Shown here: positions 1 through 13,001 of the stretch, piece after piece
Layout: each line of letters starts with the position of its first letter
Position numbering within the stretch: position 1 is the stretch's first letter
From: Macrotrachela quadricornifera
Lineage: Eukaryota; Rotifera; Eurotatoria; Philodinida; Philodinidae
Assembly: GCA_022393335.1 (NCBI GenBank)
Contig: JAJEKB010021488.1
Location: 1,831,406-1,895,405, forward strand
DNA: 64,000 nucleotides
Direction of reading: 5' to 3'
Translations under genes and position numbers: made by a program
The notes under the pieces: model-generated
Told to the model about the DNA's origin: nothing
Seen by the model: the letters and a program-made list of their open reading frames with translations, nothing else
Databases searched by the model: none

Positions 1-262
1 TGAGATAAATGCATTAAAATAATATAGAACTGGATTTTTGCATTCAAATTCTTAATGTCATCAGACCTGCAGCGTTATATAAAAATGTTCTACTTAATGT
101 TAATGCAAATAGCAATGCAGTTTTCTCAAAACTGAAAAGTCTCCAAAAATTATGAAAATTTCTCGAAAAATATGTTGGTAGAATCAAAATTTGATGTGAT
201 AAGTCTTTGAAAATCAGGTCATTTCCTAAAAAACCACAGATATTATGATAGAGGTAGTTTCG

Positions 263-800
263 CTACATTTTCTTATGATAAAAACTCAATTTTGATAAAT
301 CAACTATAGACTTATCAGCAAGACTATATCCAAGTAATTGGACACAAAGAACAAACACAAGACCTACAAGATAATGTGGTATCACTGGTTTATTTACTGT
401 TTTTGTATCATATATTGCAACAAATAAATCATAAAAAAATAAATTCTGAGTAGAAATATAAACCATAAAGAAGATAAGTATATGTTCTTTTACTTTAAAT
501 GAACCTGGATTCAATGAAAATGAATACCAATGATCTTTAAACCATTAATTATTTGAAGAAGTTTTTCAAATAAATAAGCTAATAATATCAAAATATATTT
601 TGTGAAAGTAAATCTTTTAGTTCGATAACGAATATAAGCATTCACAAATTATATGATGATGATAAAAAATAAACCTATTATACAACTACGAAATGTTAAA
701 TATAACATTTAAGAATCATCTTTATTTGATACAATGCCAAGTGTTTCGTCAAATGAAGATTGATCAGAATCAATTAAAGCCACTGAAGGTTTTTAATTTT
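263..800 (-). pseudogene. Fragment of an unidentified membrane protein, copy 1
   Basis: Read on the minus strand, about 545 to 263 is open and codes for roughly 95 residues with two hydrophobic stretches, ending in TAG at the low-coordinate end. Just upstream (about 790 to 703) is another open stretch with an acidic/Ser segment that includes SDQSSFDETLG. The same two stretches in the same order recur at 8130-8540, with both reading frames mostly kept. That suggests a real coding family rather than chance ORFs. The copies differ by an insertion of about 115 bp here, near 585-700. I do not recognise the family. It could be the last exons of a gene or a decayed duplicate. Confidence 0.35.
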
Positions 801-1650
801 CAATTTGAATCTTTTAAAAAATAACAAAATAAATATTTTCTTGATTTAGAATTTATTAAAACAAACTTCTTCCTCTCGACTTTTATTTCTATTTCGTATA
901 TTTAATATATTCATAAAATGATTATATTTCGATGAACTCATCATAAAATCAATCGAGAAAACACAATATATCTAATAAAAATTTATTATTAATACTTTGT
1001 GAAAAATAAAGATGTTCTTTCGTTTATCTCTTTTGAATTATTGTCGACGTAAGTAAGTAATTATGGTGTCTATTCAATCGAATTCTGTAAAGCAAGATCT
1101 AAAAAATTCTGAAAGGACATAAGATGATACATTGCATCTATTAATTATTTCTAACAAATATAAGACTGCGAACGATACACACTAAAATAAAATGTGTTAC
1201 CCCAGATCGGAGTGTACGGACCGGATCAGGGAAGCAATGTTCCGGGCCGAAACTCGCCAGAATTTTCTGCTCATTTTCCGTACTGTTCCGGTTGTTTCCT
1301 ATATTCGAAAATGATAATCACATAGATACCAACTATACCTGGCTGATCCGAGCTAACGATAGGAACCTCAAGCTTTGTGTTGAACCATATGATCTTTTGA
1401 CTAATAAATCAATCTCTTATTAAAAATAGTGTTTCTTTTTTTAGCATTTTCTTACGACTCATTGCTATAAAAAGTTTAACTAAAAATCAATGTCCAACAA
1501 TAACATCAGAAATTGAAAATATACCATAAATTGATCAAAATTCTGTGACTTAAATCGATTAGGATCCCTTTCAATTAGAAAGTTATAAAAACAATCCATT
1601 TTACAACAGTATAAGATTAGGAAATTTATGTCAATTATTTCACTACACCA
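801..1650. other. Intergenic, no gene seen
   Basis: AT-rich with no usable coding frame. A short GC-richer patch at about 1200-1350 stands out from its surroundings and looks like part of an old repeat, but I could not find its ends. Confidence 0.5.
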
Positions 1651-2400
1651 CCCATGTAATCATGAAACGCACTTTTCGCGCGTCTATACGTGTTTTTGTT
1701 GCAAATATTGGCGTTCTGACGCGTCTCTTATCGAAACAGCTCTGAAACGCGTGTAGAAGCGTCCATCACAGAGTTTTTCAAGCGCGTTTCAAGAACTTAA
1801 TTCGTTTGCTAGCGTTAGTAAGAACAAATGCGTACAGATGCGTTTAGATTCTTATTTAAAATGTATTTTCACCCAGTCACTCTGCGCGGAATAGTTCTTC
1901 TAGTACATAAGTGCATCGGAAATGTAAGATGTGCACGCGCCTAGACGTGACTCATAGTTAATCCACGTCTAAATCCGATTAAAGAGCTCCCTGAACGCAT
2001 CTGAATGCGATTTTAACATGTGAATGCGGTCTTATGCATTATTTTCGAATTGGAACTGAATCTATAAATATGAGTGATTACTTCTCATATATATTTAAAA
2101 ACGGATCATTTTGATAATCTTGCTTTAATTTTCGAACCGACGGAATACTAATTAACTTCGATATTTATTATTTTTATATATAATAATCTAGGTGAAAATA
2201 AAATGATCTAATTCTACAATAGGGATCTCAATAACAGATTTCGTAAGAATTGATTATAATTATCATTGAATTTAGAACAACTGGCGATATTCCTTTCAAT
2301 TGTTTCTCACCCTCAATTTTCGTATTCAGAATCAAGATTTAACCAAGTTAAATTTTTATTCCATTAAATTGAATAAAATAAATTTTTCCATGTAAAAAAC

Positions 2401-2663
2401 GATTAGAAAAATCAGATTATTAACCGACCATAATGGCGCTATTATAACCTGATTTTATTTAGATTTTTCTTTATGAAAAAATCAAACTTTTTAGATTTCG
2501 ATTCTTTTTAATCGATTTTAACTGATTTTTTTTAGTGGTCAATCACAATTGACTGAAAAATAATCAAAACCTAAAAAGTTTGATTTTTTTATATAGAAAA
2601 ATCTAAATGAAATCGGTTTGAAATACTGCCATTATAGTTGGTTAATAATCTGATTTTTCTTAT
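2401..2663. repeat. Fold-back (hairpin) element, arms about 110 bp
   Basis: The left arm begins with an AAATCAGATTATTAAC-type sequence. The right arm ends with its near-perfect reverse complement (GTTAATAATCTGATTTT). The arms run inward to a short loop near 2525-2555. No coding potential. Most likely a small non-autonomous element, inserted within the larger 1652-3651 repeat. Confidence 0.6.
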
Positions 2664-3323
2664 CTTTTTTTATATGAGTTCCTGTTATACTTTATTATTT
2701 AAACACTCATGCAAAATATCGAATTGTCCAAAAGAAACGTTTCCTTTTTCTTAATCAACTAAAATAATTTGTGATGGATGCTGAATAGATAATCAACGCG
2801 AACGTAAAGATTTTTATTATAAATTTGTCACTGATTTTTCTACATATGTAAATCATTTATACGAATATTTTATTTAAATCATGAATTATTCTATGTTATT
2901 TAAATTGAAGGATTTACTTTTTAAATAGAAATCTTGATTTATCTTTATTATTCCTTATAATAGCGAATAAATAAGAATAAAAGTTTTATATTTAGAAAAA
3001 ATATAAATGCTTTTTCATGTATAAAAAATTATTTATTTTTGTTTTACAAATAAAAAAAATCATTTATTTTAATTTTATAAATATATCAGAGAAGAGAAAA
3101 AGTAACCCACCCAGAATTATCGTAGAAAGTAAATGAAAATTAATATTTTTATTCTCTAGCTTATAAGAAGTTATCTGAAAAGAATTATTCTTGTCATTCA
3201 TGAACATATAAACACTTTCAAGTTGTGTTCAGTTCAATGCTACTTATGTTTGACTTGGAATCGGCTGGTCATGGGCTCGAATCTAGGTTCAACCTATTAA
3301 GTAAAAAAATTCCACATTCTTGC

Positions 3324-3389
3324 TCACTGTATCTGAGTGTTATACCACGGCTTGCTATGGTGCGTCGGTTCGAATCCGACACAGAGTGA
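3324..3389 (+). other. tRNA-like sequence (pol III A/B-box pair)
   Basis: A perfect T-arm is present: stem GTCGG at 3364-3368, loop TTCGAAT, stem CCGAC at 3376-3380. It contains GGTTCGAATCC, an exact pol III B-box. About 35 bases upstream is an A-box-like TATCTGAGTGT. The flanking TCACTGT (3324-3330) nearly pairs with AGAGTGA (3383-3389). The D and anticodon arms do not fold cleanly, and the length is short for a tRNA. It is therefore more likely a tRNA pseudogene or SINE-type head than a working tRNA. A weaker B-box-like stretch lies at about 3271-3282. Confidence 0.4.
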
Positions 3390-4479
3390 TGAAAATTTTT
3401 TGATTTTTTGGGGGAAAAATAAACTCGTCCACACGCTTGAAAATGTTGCGTTTTGGACGCGTTTAAATGCATCTGTATATTCAAACCAGTTGTGATGCTT
3501 TTACAAATCGAATGGGTCTCGATGCGTTTGTTTAGTCTGAACGCATCGAGACCCTTGAAAATGTTGCATTTTGGACGAGTTCAAACGCGTCTAGTTCCAT
3601 TGGTTATAAACGCTCAGAAACGCCGCTAAATCCGAAAAATGGTTACATGGGCAATATAACATCTTTCCAGCTATCGTTTTTTTGATCCGCCGTACAATGA
3701 TCTACCGAAAGACTCATAAAAACTAGCCTAAACTTCAGCGCAACTAATGAAGCGAATTAGGAGACTGCACGAAGGTTTTCATCTATTCAAAAAATATTCA
3801 TGTCACCTCCGCATCTCAGACGTTGATGACTGCTGAAAAGAAATCTGACTTCCTCTTACAAACTAGCCAAAACAAAAGATGCGATAATACACTATCTCAT
3901 ACAGCTGATGTCAACGAAAAAAAATTTCTCCAAAAGATCCTTTGTACTTTACAAATGTTTCATTAATGCTATAATTTAACTACCCACTCCACATTCTGTT
4001 TTGAACATACCAGCCTATATAAAGGAGCCGTTTGATGTATTTCACATACACATTGTAATACTTTTTTCGTATGAAAAATACTTCAGGTTGGATAGTTGTA
4101 GTCATTTTGAAAAGATGAAAAGTCATTTTGAGCCTCTTTTCAACTTAGCCAAAACGCGAAGTGCAAGGATAGATTATCTCGTATACATAAGGTTGAGAAG
4201 TACAGAAAATTTTTTCGTAAAGGTCTTCTGTAGTATTGAGATGTCCATTGAGGCTTTAGGTTGACTATTTCGGTCTATATCTGTGAGAGTGTTAGATATT
4301 GAGAACGCAGTTTTCCATATATTTTCGGTATGACATGTATATCAGAAAAGATTTGGTTTCCTAAGCGTTACGCTTAACTTCACCATCAATTATACACTTT
4401 GTAAAATAGGTTGATTAGCCTAGTCACTGAAATATTAGGCTCTGTTACTAGAGTTCCGGATTGAATAGGGTCGATGAAA

Positions 4480-5110
4480 CTTTTAACTTATTTGAGGGTT
4501 ATGATTATTACGCCTTAGTTTAGGTCTTTGAGAAACCTTAATTATACTCTTGCATTCTTATGAAGATATGATTACTATTCATTAGCTCATGTTTTAGAGG
4601 AGTTTCAAAGAAACTTCTACATTTTATTCGAGGCATGATATGAATTAGCTGAGATCATTGGGAAGCCTCAATTAGACTCTTACTTTGTTTAGGAGGTATA
4701 GTTAAGAGTCATTAGAACATTTCATTGAGAACTCTCAATGAGACTTTTTTGTTCAAGTGGCGGTGTGCTGACTACTCAGCAGGTCAGATTATCGAAAAGT
4801 CTTATGCAGGCCTTTTTGGTCGTCAATGAAGCTTTTGACTCCAATCGGTGGTATGCTCACTACTCAGGAGAGCAGATCATCGAAACGTCTAAATCAGATA
4901 AATCAGGGGGCTCAATGAGAGTTTTTTGCGTCCTAGCGGAGGCGTAACAAGTACTGAGCGCAGCAGATTATTGAGAAGTCTCAATGGGATTTCTGGCCCT
5001 TGTCAGAAATATGATTACTACTTACTAGAGTAGATCGTTGAAACGTCTTAATGAAGGTTCAGGAGACTTTTAACTATGATAAAGAGATTTTTGAGAGTCA
5101 TTATTTTGAG
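4480..5110. repeat. Decayed tandem repeat, period about 75-90 bp
   Basis: A unit with the core TACTACTCA(n)AGCAGATCATTGA followed by AAGTCTCAATGAGACTTTT recurs at about 4640, 4765, 4850, 4940 and 5010. Spacing is roughly 75-90 bp and divergence is substantial. Open frames across it (for example 4738-4947) follow from the repeat and are not gene-like. Confidence 0.55.
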
Positions 5111-5372
5111 AAAGTTTTTAAAATGTTGATGCGGGAAACGATATTTTTTCCGAACTTTCAAGAAATAATTCTGTTATGGTTCCGGAGGGATCCGGATTGT
5201 TCCCGAAAAAACACCGTTTTCGGAGGTCAGAATCTTTGACCTGAGAATCTGATAGACACGACAGTCACCGTGTCGACTCTCAACTCAGAGCAATCAACAA
5301 ACACTAGAGAAAGCATTGTAATAATGGCTGATTTTGGAACAAGAAATAATAAAGGGAGCATGTGTATTTCGT

Positions 5373-7524
5373 TCAATCTGAATGAATAATTCGATATACG
5401 ACGCGTTGCACGCATTCTTCAATTCGATGACGCTCGTTCGTCCCACCAATGTTCGAATTTTTTTCATAAAGCTCAGCCAATTCAATGTATACATGTAAAG
5501 CTTCTTCATGTCTATTCATCGCTTCTAAAATTGAGGCAAGATTGCTCAATAATTTGATCGATTCATCCGCTGCTAACGGAGCTCCTTGTTCACGTACCCA
5601 TTGATACTTAGCTAGAGCAATGTCATTTAAATTTAGTTTATGATAGCAATCACCTAAGAGAACATAATGGTTAGTTCGAGCGATTGGATCGAAAGGTAAC
5701 ATGGTTTCGAGAAATTGGATCGCCAATTGATAGAGATTCTGTTTCATCAGTATTGTCGCCATTTGATATTGTATAGCAGCCATTTTCTCGAGATCATCTC
5801 GATATTGATCACTCTCTTGGTATGTGAGTAAATCATCACAAGGCCGATCAGAGGATAACTGAGAGGCCATTCCCAATATATGGTTAAAGCTTGTACCAAC
5901 GGTATTGAAATCTTTTTTATCAAGCAATATACCAGCAGAATTTGAAATCAACGGATCCGAACGAAAGTAAATCTCGGCCATTTGTCGATACATTCTTAAA
6001 CTTTCAGTGATGTCACCTTTATTAGATGCAATCAGAGCTAAACTATCGTAACAAATACATTGTTTTTTTTTATCATCATAGTTCGATAGACATCGTCTGA
6101 ACAATTCCTTCGCTTCATTGAATCGTCGACGTTCGATAAGAACGAGGCCCAGCGATAGTAACCAATCGCCCATAGTGCTGTCTAATAAAGGTTGAAGTAC
6201 CTTTCTGAAGATGGCAGAATTTTCGTCGAAGTTAGCTGTGGTCGTCATGGCAACTGAATATACTCGAACATGGTTTTTGAAGTCAATCTCTATATTTTCA
6301 ATTTGAAACATTTGCCCTGGTGCAAACAAGACTTCTTCTTCATCTGGATGATTGCTCATGTTTGAAATATCACCAAAAGGAAAGTAACGTGATGCATCTT
6401 GTTTTCGTGCAGTAATGGTAAAAAAAATTTGAGTACCAAACATATCTCCTCGTTTTGAATCATCGAGAAACTTCAGAGATGCTTCTGGCTTTTTCGATGT
6501 GGAAAAGAAGCTAGTAATTACAAAAGGCGTATGCCATTTGAATGCGTATAATAAATCTACAAGGTCGAATGTAGAACATTGTTGAGATCGGTAGCATACG
6601 CAGATTTGATCAACTGGTTCCTGATTCATCCGTTGGTGCAACTGTTGATGAATGTCCTGTAAAATAAATCGAAATTGTACGAGATGATGAATGTTTTTTG
6701 TACGTAATGCTTGATTGAGGTTGCGATAGATGATCGTATCTCGGGTATAGAATAAGATAGCTTGATCGGATGAATACGTTGTTTGAAAATTGTCAATAGC
6801 AGGTTGGCTTTTAGGATCTATCTTCATGAATAAATCAATCAGATCGTTCTTATCAGATAACCAGGGTGGAGCATTGAGCAGACATATCAATAGCACATGT
6901 CGAAATATGAAATCTTCATCAAAACGTTCGACGGATCTATCCACTGGTTCATCGTCTTTTTCATAGATTAATTGGAACTGTATCAAATCGTTCTCCTGCT
7001 CGGTCGTGGTAGGAAGACTATCCGTTGCACCAACATCCGTGAGGAATATCACCTAGTAAATATTAATCGAAAGAAATTAGCATTCACATGACAATATGAC
7101 TATACTATATAATCTTAAATTTTACCTTCGGATGTAATTTGCTTGCTTCTCTTTCTTCGGCACTAAGAGGTGATGGATTGAGAACGATGATTTTCTTCAC
7201 TTGTTCGCAACCAAAAATATATTTCACATGTTCATATACTTGTTTACCTCCGACAAAGACAATTACTTCAATCGTTGGATCATTGGAAACTTGTTCAACC
7301 AGAAACTCAACACATTCATAGCCATCAGGAAACGTATGGACGTTTTTTTTGATCACTGTTGATGTGTCGCTGATTATTTCCTTGAAATTATTCAAACGTT
7401 TTTCGTCATCATCAACGATGATGTAAAGATATTTCGCTATCTCCGACTGAGTAGCAGTACTTTGTGTCTCCAGTAAGTGAGCAAAAACCATTGATAAATC
7501 GGTCAGAGCCCTTCCATCGACCAT
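5373..7524 (-). CDS. Mono-ADP-ribosyltransferase with TPR repeats (692 aa, 2 exons)
   Basis: Exon 1 is 7524-7126 (133 codons) and exon 2 is 7052-5373. The 73-bp intron is GTAAAA...CTAG, phase 0, and the joined frame reads LHPKVIFLTDVG. An N-terminal region of about 210 residues precedes an arginine-type ART fold with the R-S-ExE elements: YRSQ (Arg about 288), ITSFFSTS (about 312-319) and HPDEEEVLFAPG (Glu about 371 and 373). All key residues are present, so it is probably active. From about residue 405 onward helical pairs with TPR spacing follow. Known for the family: transfers ADP-ribose from NAD to protein targets. The TPRs would select partners; that is inference. No signal peptide or membrane helix is seen, so probably cytosolic. 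It lies head-to-head with a paralogue at 9564 and has a different intron number. An upstream non-coding exon cannot be excluded. Confidence 0.88.
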
Positions 7525-9563
7525 TTCACTGATTCAACTGAATTCTTCAAAATAACTGTCGAAATTCTTTTTTCTTCAAGATTGCATCAAACATCATGAA
7601 ATTGTAAGAGAAAAACAAAATTTAATGCAATTCATTCGACAAGCACTCAACACGTTCTCTTGCTAGTCATACACTTTCGATGCTATTCTGTGGCAGAAGG
7701 ACAGTCGTAATAGAAACGATTGAGGACAGTTTTCTGAGGGTGAGTGAGGGTGAGTTTCTAAGGTAATTCTAAGCATTTCACGACCATAGTTTCGACTATT
7801 GCTTAGGCACTCATCATCAGGTGAGTGCGGAATGGTATGTAGATTTTATTCAAGAAAATGAAAAGTTCAACATAGTTGAGCTAGCTACATATCGGGACGT
7901 CACATTTGAAAAAAATGTATCCCAAAAAAAAGGAAAAAGATTCTGTTGATGCAAACCCAAGCAAACATGAACATCGCACAGTATTGGAATAGGATGTCCA
8001 TAGTAATCACTCCACCCTTGATAAAAGTTTCGCTGAAAATCCTTGAAATTGCTCATATCAAATAAATGACGTAGGAACATCATAAATAGACCTTACGATT
8101 TCCACTGAAGTACTGTCAGCTTCCGAATCGGATCATCGGTTATAACGATCATATCTAAGTAATTGCACACAAAGAACAAACACAAGATTTACAAGATAAT
8201 GTAGCATCGGTGGTTTATTTACTGCTTTTGTTTCATATATTGCAACAAATAAATCACAAAAAAATAAATTCTGAGTAGAAATATAAACCATAATAAAGAT
8301 ATGTTTATGTTCTTTTACTATAAATGAACCTGGATCAAGTAAAAACGAATACCAATGATCTTTAAACCATTAATTATTTGAAGAAATTTTTCAAATAAAT
8401 AACCTAATGATATAAACATAACATTTGAGGATTATTTTTATTTGATGTAATGCCAAGCGTTTTTTCAAATGATGATTGATCAAAATTAATTAAAACAATT
8501 GAAGGTTTTAATTTTCAATTTGAATCTTTTAAAAAACATTATAGCGTATCTATGATAACCTTAAATTGGCCGGAAGAACCCCATGCTTCATGTGGACAAT
8601 AGTGGCAATATTGACGCCCCAATGCGCCTTTTCCCTAGCTTCCTCACCACTCCCCTGTTTATTCACTTTTGTATTGATACAACATCAGGGTGTCGGTGGC
8701 AATTTATTGCACTTAGGGATCCCTTTAATATAGCAATTGAGGACCCAGGGGTACCCTTGTAGCATAGTAGTTGAGAACTTAAGGTCATCTTCATAGTGTG
8801 ACCTTTCAGCTTCCTGAGAGGATGTTTTTTTGACCTTTGACCCTGACACAAACCCACAAACGAACAAACTATTTTTTTTCATATGATCCTCTCTACAGTC
8901 GAGGGAATATTCATCAAAATATTTCCGATTATCTTTAATGATCAAACGAAATCTAAATGATGAATCGAGTTCATATATTCTTTAAATAGAAAAAAGTACA
9001 AAAAAAATATTCGATAAATCGATTCGAACAAATGCAATTGTGTGTAGATAATGAAGGCCATTACTTTGAACATTTATTCAAATAAAACATGTTAAACTAT
9101 TTTAATGTATTTCGTATTTTTGTTTACATTGATACGAGTAAACGATAAAGCCCGTGAAGAGGCGAGAGGAAAGAAAAAAAAAGCAAAAAACAGAATGCAT
9201 ATTGAAAACAATATACACTCATATAATTATAACACATGATGGACAAATTAATCTTGTTAGGACTTTATTGTTATAAATATCAATATGATATAATATATAT
9301 AAGATAAAAAGAAGAAAGTTAATGTGCGAAATATATATGTTAATTAGATTTCTATAAATAAGAAAAATTATTCATAAAAACCGACTTATCCTTGATTGCC
9401 TGAAAAATGTTTGTTTACATTTATTTTTTATTTTGAAAAAGAAAAGAAAAAGAGTAAGAATGATTACGTTCTTAGATTAATGACGCATGAAAAAGATGAA
9501 TAAGTAAATACATATTACTAAAGTAGAAAAAAATATCATATACATACATCATTTATTACAAAT
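7525..9563. other. Intergenic region between divergent ART-TPR genes
   Basis: Holds the shared upstream DNA of both ART-TPR genes, the second membrane-protein fragment (8130-8540) and a short repeat patch at 8695-8800. The patch resembles the 17.5-kb array, with ATATAGCAATTGAGGACC as the shared core. The ORF at 8663-8945 comes from that repeat. No further gene is supported. Confidence 0.5.
8130..8540 (-). pseudogene. Fragment of an unidentified membrane protein, copy 2
   Basis: Direct repeat of 324-800, about 85-90% identical over its aligned parts. Minus-strand translation keeps the segment running from FKDHWYSF through YISTQNLFF to FVLCVQLL, then diverges and stops near 8132. It lacks about 115 bp found in copy 1. 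Conservation of frame in both copies argues for a coding ancestor. The early divergence and loss of the downstream part argue for a pseudogene. Function unknown. Confidence 0.4.
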
Positions 9564-12557
9564 ATGTCTCTTCAAAAATGGTTGACAAATATATTTAGAA
9601 GAAATTCTCAATCAGTATTTATTATTGATAATCAAGAACAAATCGAAACACCAAATCGTTCTGAAGATGAATATAGAAGAGATGATGAAATTATTCTTGT
9701 TTATTTGGTGACTAATTCTCCGAATGAATCATTAATAAATTTAATTCGTTTAAATGATAATAGAAATCTACAAGTTAGTTTATATTTAATTTATTCAATT
9801 AAAAATTTATGAATTATTCTTTATAGATATTTGAAAATGAAAATGAATGTATTAATTATATATCAACAATTATGAATAAAAAAGTTTTTATTATTCTTGA
9901 TAAAACTCCATCAAATAATTTATCAACAATATTAGAATCTCTTCCACAAATATATTCAATATTTATTTATTCAACAGAAGAAGAAGAAGAAAATCATACA
10001 AATATAAATCGATATAATACAATAGAAACTCTCAATAATGCAATTGAAAATTCGACAATAAATTTTGAAAGTGAAACAATTAATTTTACTTTATTAAATG
10101 CAAAAGAAAAAGCTACACGAGATCTTTCAAAAGAATCTGGTTCATTTTTATTTTTTCAATTATTTAAAACTGTTATTATGAATATGCCTAAAACATTACA
10201 AGCAAAAGAACTGATGTTAGAAAAATGTAAAATATATTATTCAGCTGATCAAATAGAATTACAAAATATTAAAGAATTTGATCGAACATACAAATCTTCA
10301 GAAGCTATTCAATGGTATACTAAAGAATCATTTGTTTATAAGTAATATTTTTAAAAAAACAATATTTATTTTCTATTAAAAGATTTTTCTTCTTTTAGAT
10401 TAGTTAATAAAGCACTTCGTACAGAAGATGTGGATTTTTTATATCATTTTCGTTTTTATATAGTAGATTTATGTAAACAATTAGAATTAAAATGTGATGA
10501 ATTAAGAGAAACAAATGAATGTTTAACACTTTATCGAGGTCAAAAATTATCTCAGATGGAAATAGAAATATTTCAACAAAGTATTGGACATTTAATTTCA
10601 ACAAATGGTTATCTATCTGCCAGTCAATTATATTCAGTTGCGTATACATTTGCTACAAAACATACGGATCGAATAGGAGTTGTATCTGCTCTTTTTGAAT
10701 ATACCATTGATTTTAGTAATAAAACAATTGTTGCCGCTGATATTGCTCAGTATTCACAATATCCAGGAGAAGCTGAAGTACTCATTGATATTGGTAAATA
10801 TACAATGTATCCTAAAAATCCCTTTCTAAAAGTTTTTGACGATATTTTCACTACTATATTTAATTTTATCAATTTATTCTTTTTAAACGATAGGTAGATA
10901 CATCGAGTTTTTTTCTTATACGAACGTTTTATATGTGAAAAAAGAAAAATGATATTTTCCTAACGGCAAAAATTAGTCGTACAGAATTTTGAACATGAAA
11001 TATGCATATAAAATTAGCTGTTTTTTGTAAATTGTACTCTCTTCTAACGCTACATCTTTCGGTATACTTTGTCCTTTTTCTGTATTAAGGCATATCGGTT
11101 TATGAAAAGTGACATTGTCTTTTATTCTTTAGAAAAATAAATGAAGTATCTTTCTCACTGTAAAAAGTTAAAATGAGCTAGAGTACTTGCGACATCTCCT
11201 TTTATATCTCTACGCGTCTGTATAAACTGCGATGACATAGGTTTGCACGATCGAAATCTCAACACTCAAAGTTTTGTCTATTTTGAAGGCGAAAAACACA
11301 ATTATAAAATAACCAATCTTGTATAAATTGTAGAGCTTTTTATGCTCCATCTTTTAGCGTATTTTGATATTTTAATACAATGTATTAAATGAATCAAAAT
11401 TCAAATATAAACTCGATGTATCTATTGATCATTTAAAAGAAAATAAGTTCATCAAGTTAAATATAATATTGAAAATATCATCAAACACTTTTAGGAAAGG
11501 ATTTTCGGGACACATTGTATATGTTAATAAAATATTTTTTTAATTAATATATTTTTCTAGGTGCTTGTTTTCGAATTGATTCATGTCAGTTCGATACAGA
11601 AAAGAATCTATGGTATATTAAAGTTCATGCAACTGATGAAGGTGCAACTATAGCTATTGAATATATTGAATATTATAAGAATAAAATAGCTGATGCAAAT
11701 ATTGGCTTAATGTTTGGTCATTTACTTATTGAAATGGGACAATATGCTAAAGCAGAAAAATATTTTGATAATATTCTTAGTTCATCTAATCCAAATGATG
11801 AAGAAATTGCTTGTATTTATTTTAATTTTGGTCGAGCTTATCGATTTAAAGGAGATTTTAATCGAGCAGTTTATTATTATGAACGTGCTTATCAATTACA
11901 TATTCAAGCAAAACCAAAACGATTATATAGTGCAGGAAAGACAATTAATGGTTTAGGACTTGTATGTAGTGAACAAAATAATTTAGAACAAGCATTAGAA
12001 TATTTTCAACAAGCTCTTAAATTATATAAACAAAGTATTCCACGACAACATGTTGATGTTGCTAATACACTTATTAATTTAAGTTCTGTTCAATGTGATC
12101 AAGAAAAAGTAAGAAAATTAATAAAAAGAAAAATGTTATAAATAATTTCTTTATATAGTATAATGAAGCATTAGATAATGTACGTAAAGCAATTGAAATT
12201 TATGATCGTTGTCTTCCATCAGGTCATCCCAATCATGCATTAAGTCTTGTTTCTTTAGCCAATATTCATTTTGGTCTTGGAGAAATCAATATTGCATTGG
12301 ATAAATATAATCAAGCACTTCACATGCAAGAAGAATCATTGCCAGATAATCATCTTGATATTGCTCGAACACTTTATGATCTTGCTTTAGTTAATATACG
12401 TTTAAATCATTTACTAGAAGCACGTGATTATTTTCAACGAGCAATTCATATTGCTAATCAAACATTATCTGTTGCTCATCCATTTATACGTCTTATTACT
12501 GACAATCAAAAACATGTTCTTGATAATATTAATAATTCTACCATAACTCAGTTTTAA
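9564..12557 (+). CDS. Mono-ADP-ribosyltransferase with kinesin-light-chain-like TPRs (688 aa, 5 exons)
   Basis: Exons are 9564-9773, 9827-10341, 10399-10793, 11561-12108 and 12159-12557. All junctions are GT-AG and the 2067 nt close in frame. The ART core shows YRGQ (Arg 288), STNGYLSAS (about 309-317, core Ser 315) and YPGEAEVLIDIG (ExE at 366/368). R-S-E is complete, so it is likely catalytic. Residues after about 400 form TPRs of the kinesin-light-chain/Nphp3 type, with A.YY.RA and AL.Y..QAL units. Catalytic Arg falls at the same residue number as in the divergent neighbour. That gene reads in the opposite direction, so the two share about 2 kb of upstream DNA. Intron 3 (767 bp) is far longer than the others (50-57 bp) and could hold control elements. 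No signal peptide; probably cytosolic. Confidence 0.9.
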
Positions 12558-13001
12558 ATTTTCTCGACTCTTTAAATTCTTGTCATGGTTTGAAATAGAA
12601 ATATGTGGCTATTCATGATGTTAATAATTGACGTAAATTATGTATGCATTCAAGTTCTAGTGCATATACTTGTTTGTCTCTTTCCTTTCAGTAATGTAAC
12701 ATATACAGATCTTTCTCTTGATACAATGTACAATTTCATTTCTTTGTTTTCCTTTTATAAATGAAAGTGCAATAATTCGACCTTTTCAATTTTTGACTCT
12801 GTTAATAAATGGTCATTATCAGTGCTATAGGGTATATCCAATGCTTCCGAGGTTGAGCAATTCGACTGCCAGAAAGTGACGGATAAAATGGGATCTTACC
12901 AGATTTCTGTCGATGAATCCAATTTTATCTATAAGATGAGTGCTTCACTCATCAACTGTTTATTCTATAATAAATACACAATATATATCGAATTGGTTGG
13001 T

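Larger units (their letters stand above)
1652..3651. mobile_element. Possible TIR element with ACGCGT-rich subterminal repeats
   Basis: The left edge (1652) reads CCCATGTAATCAT. The right edge read in reverse (from 3651) gives CCCATGTAACCAT, an inverted repeat of about 13 bp with one mismatch. Inside both ends lie dense copies of a motif related to GAAACGCGTC/GACGCGTTT (1665-2040 and 3430-3625). Such motifs are typical of subterminal repeats where a transposase binds. No transposase ORF is present, and I could not match a target-site duplication across the borders. The element would hold the fold-back at 2401-2663 and the tRNA-like sequence at 3324-3389. Confidence 0.4.

Noticed and set aside
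3269..3484. 71-codon ORF on the minus strand over the tRNA-like sequence
   Set aside because: Its translation follows the tRNA-like and subterminal repeat sequence and has no protein-like features.
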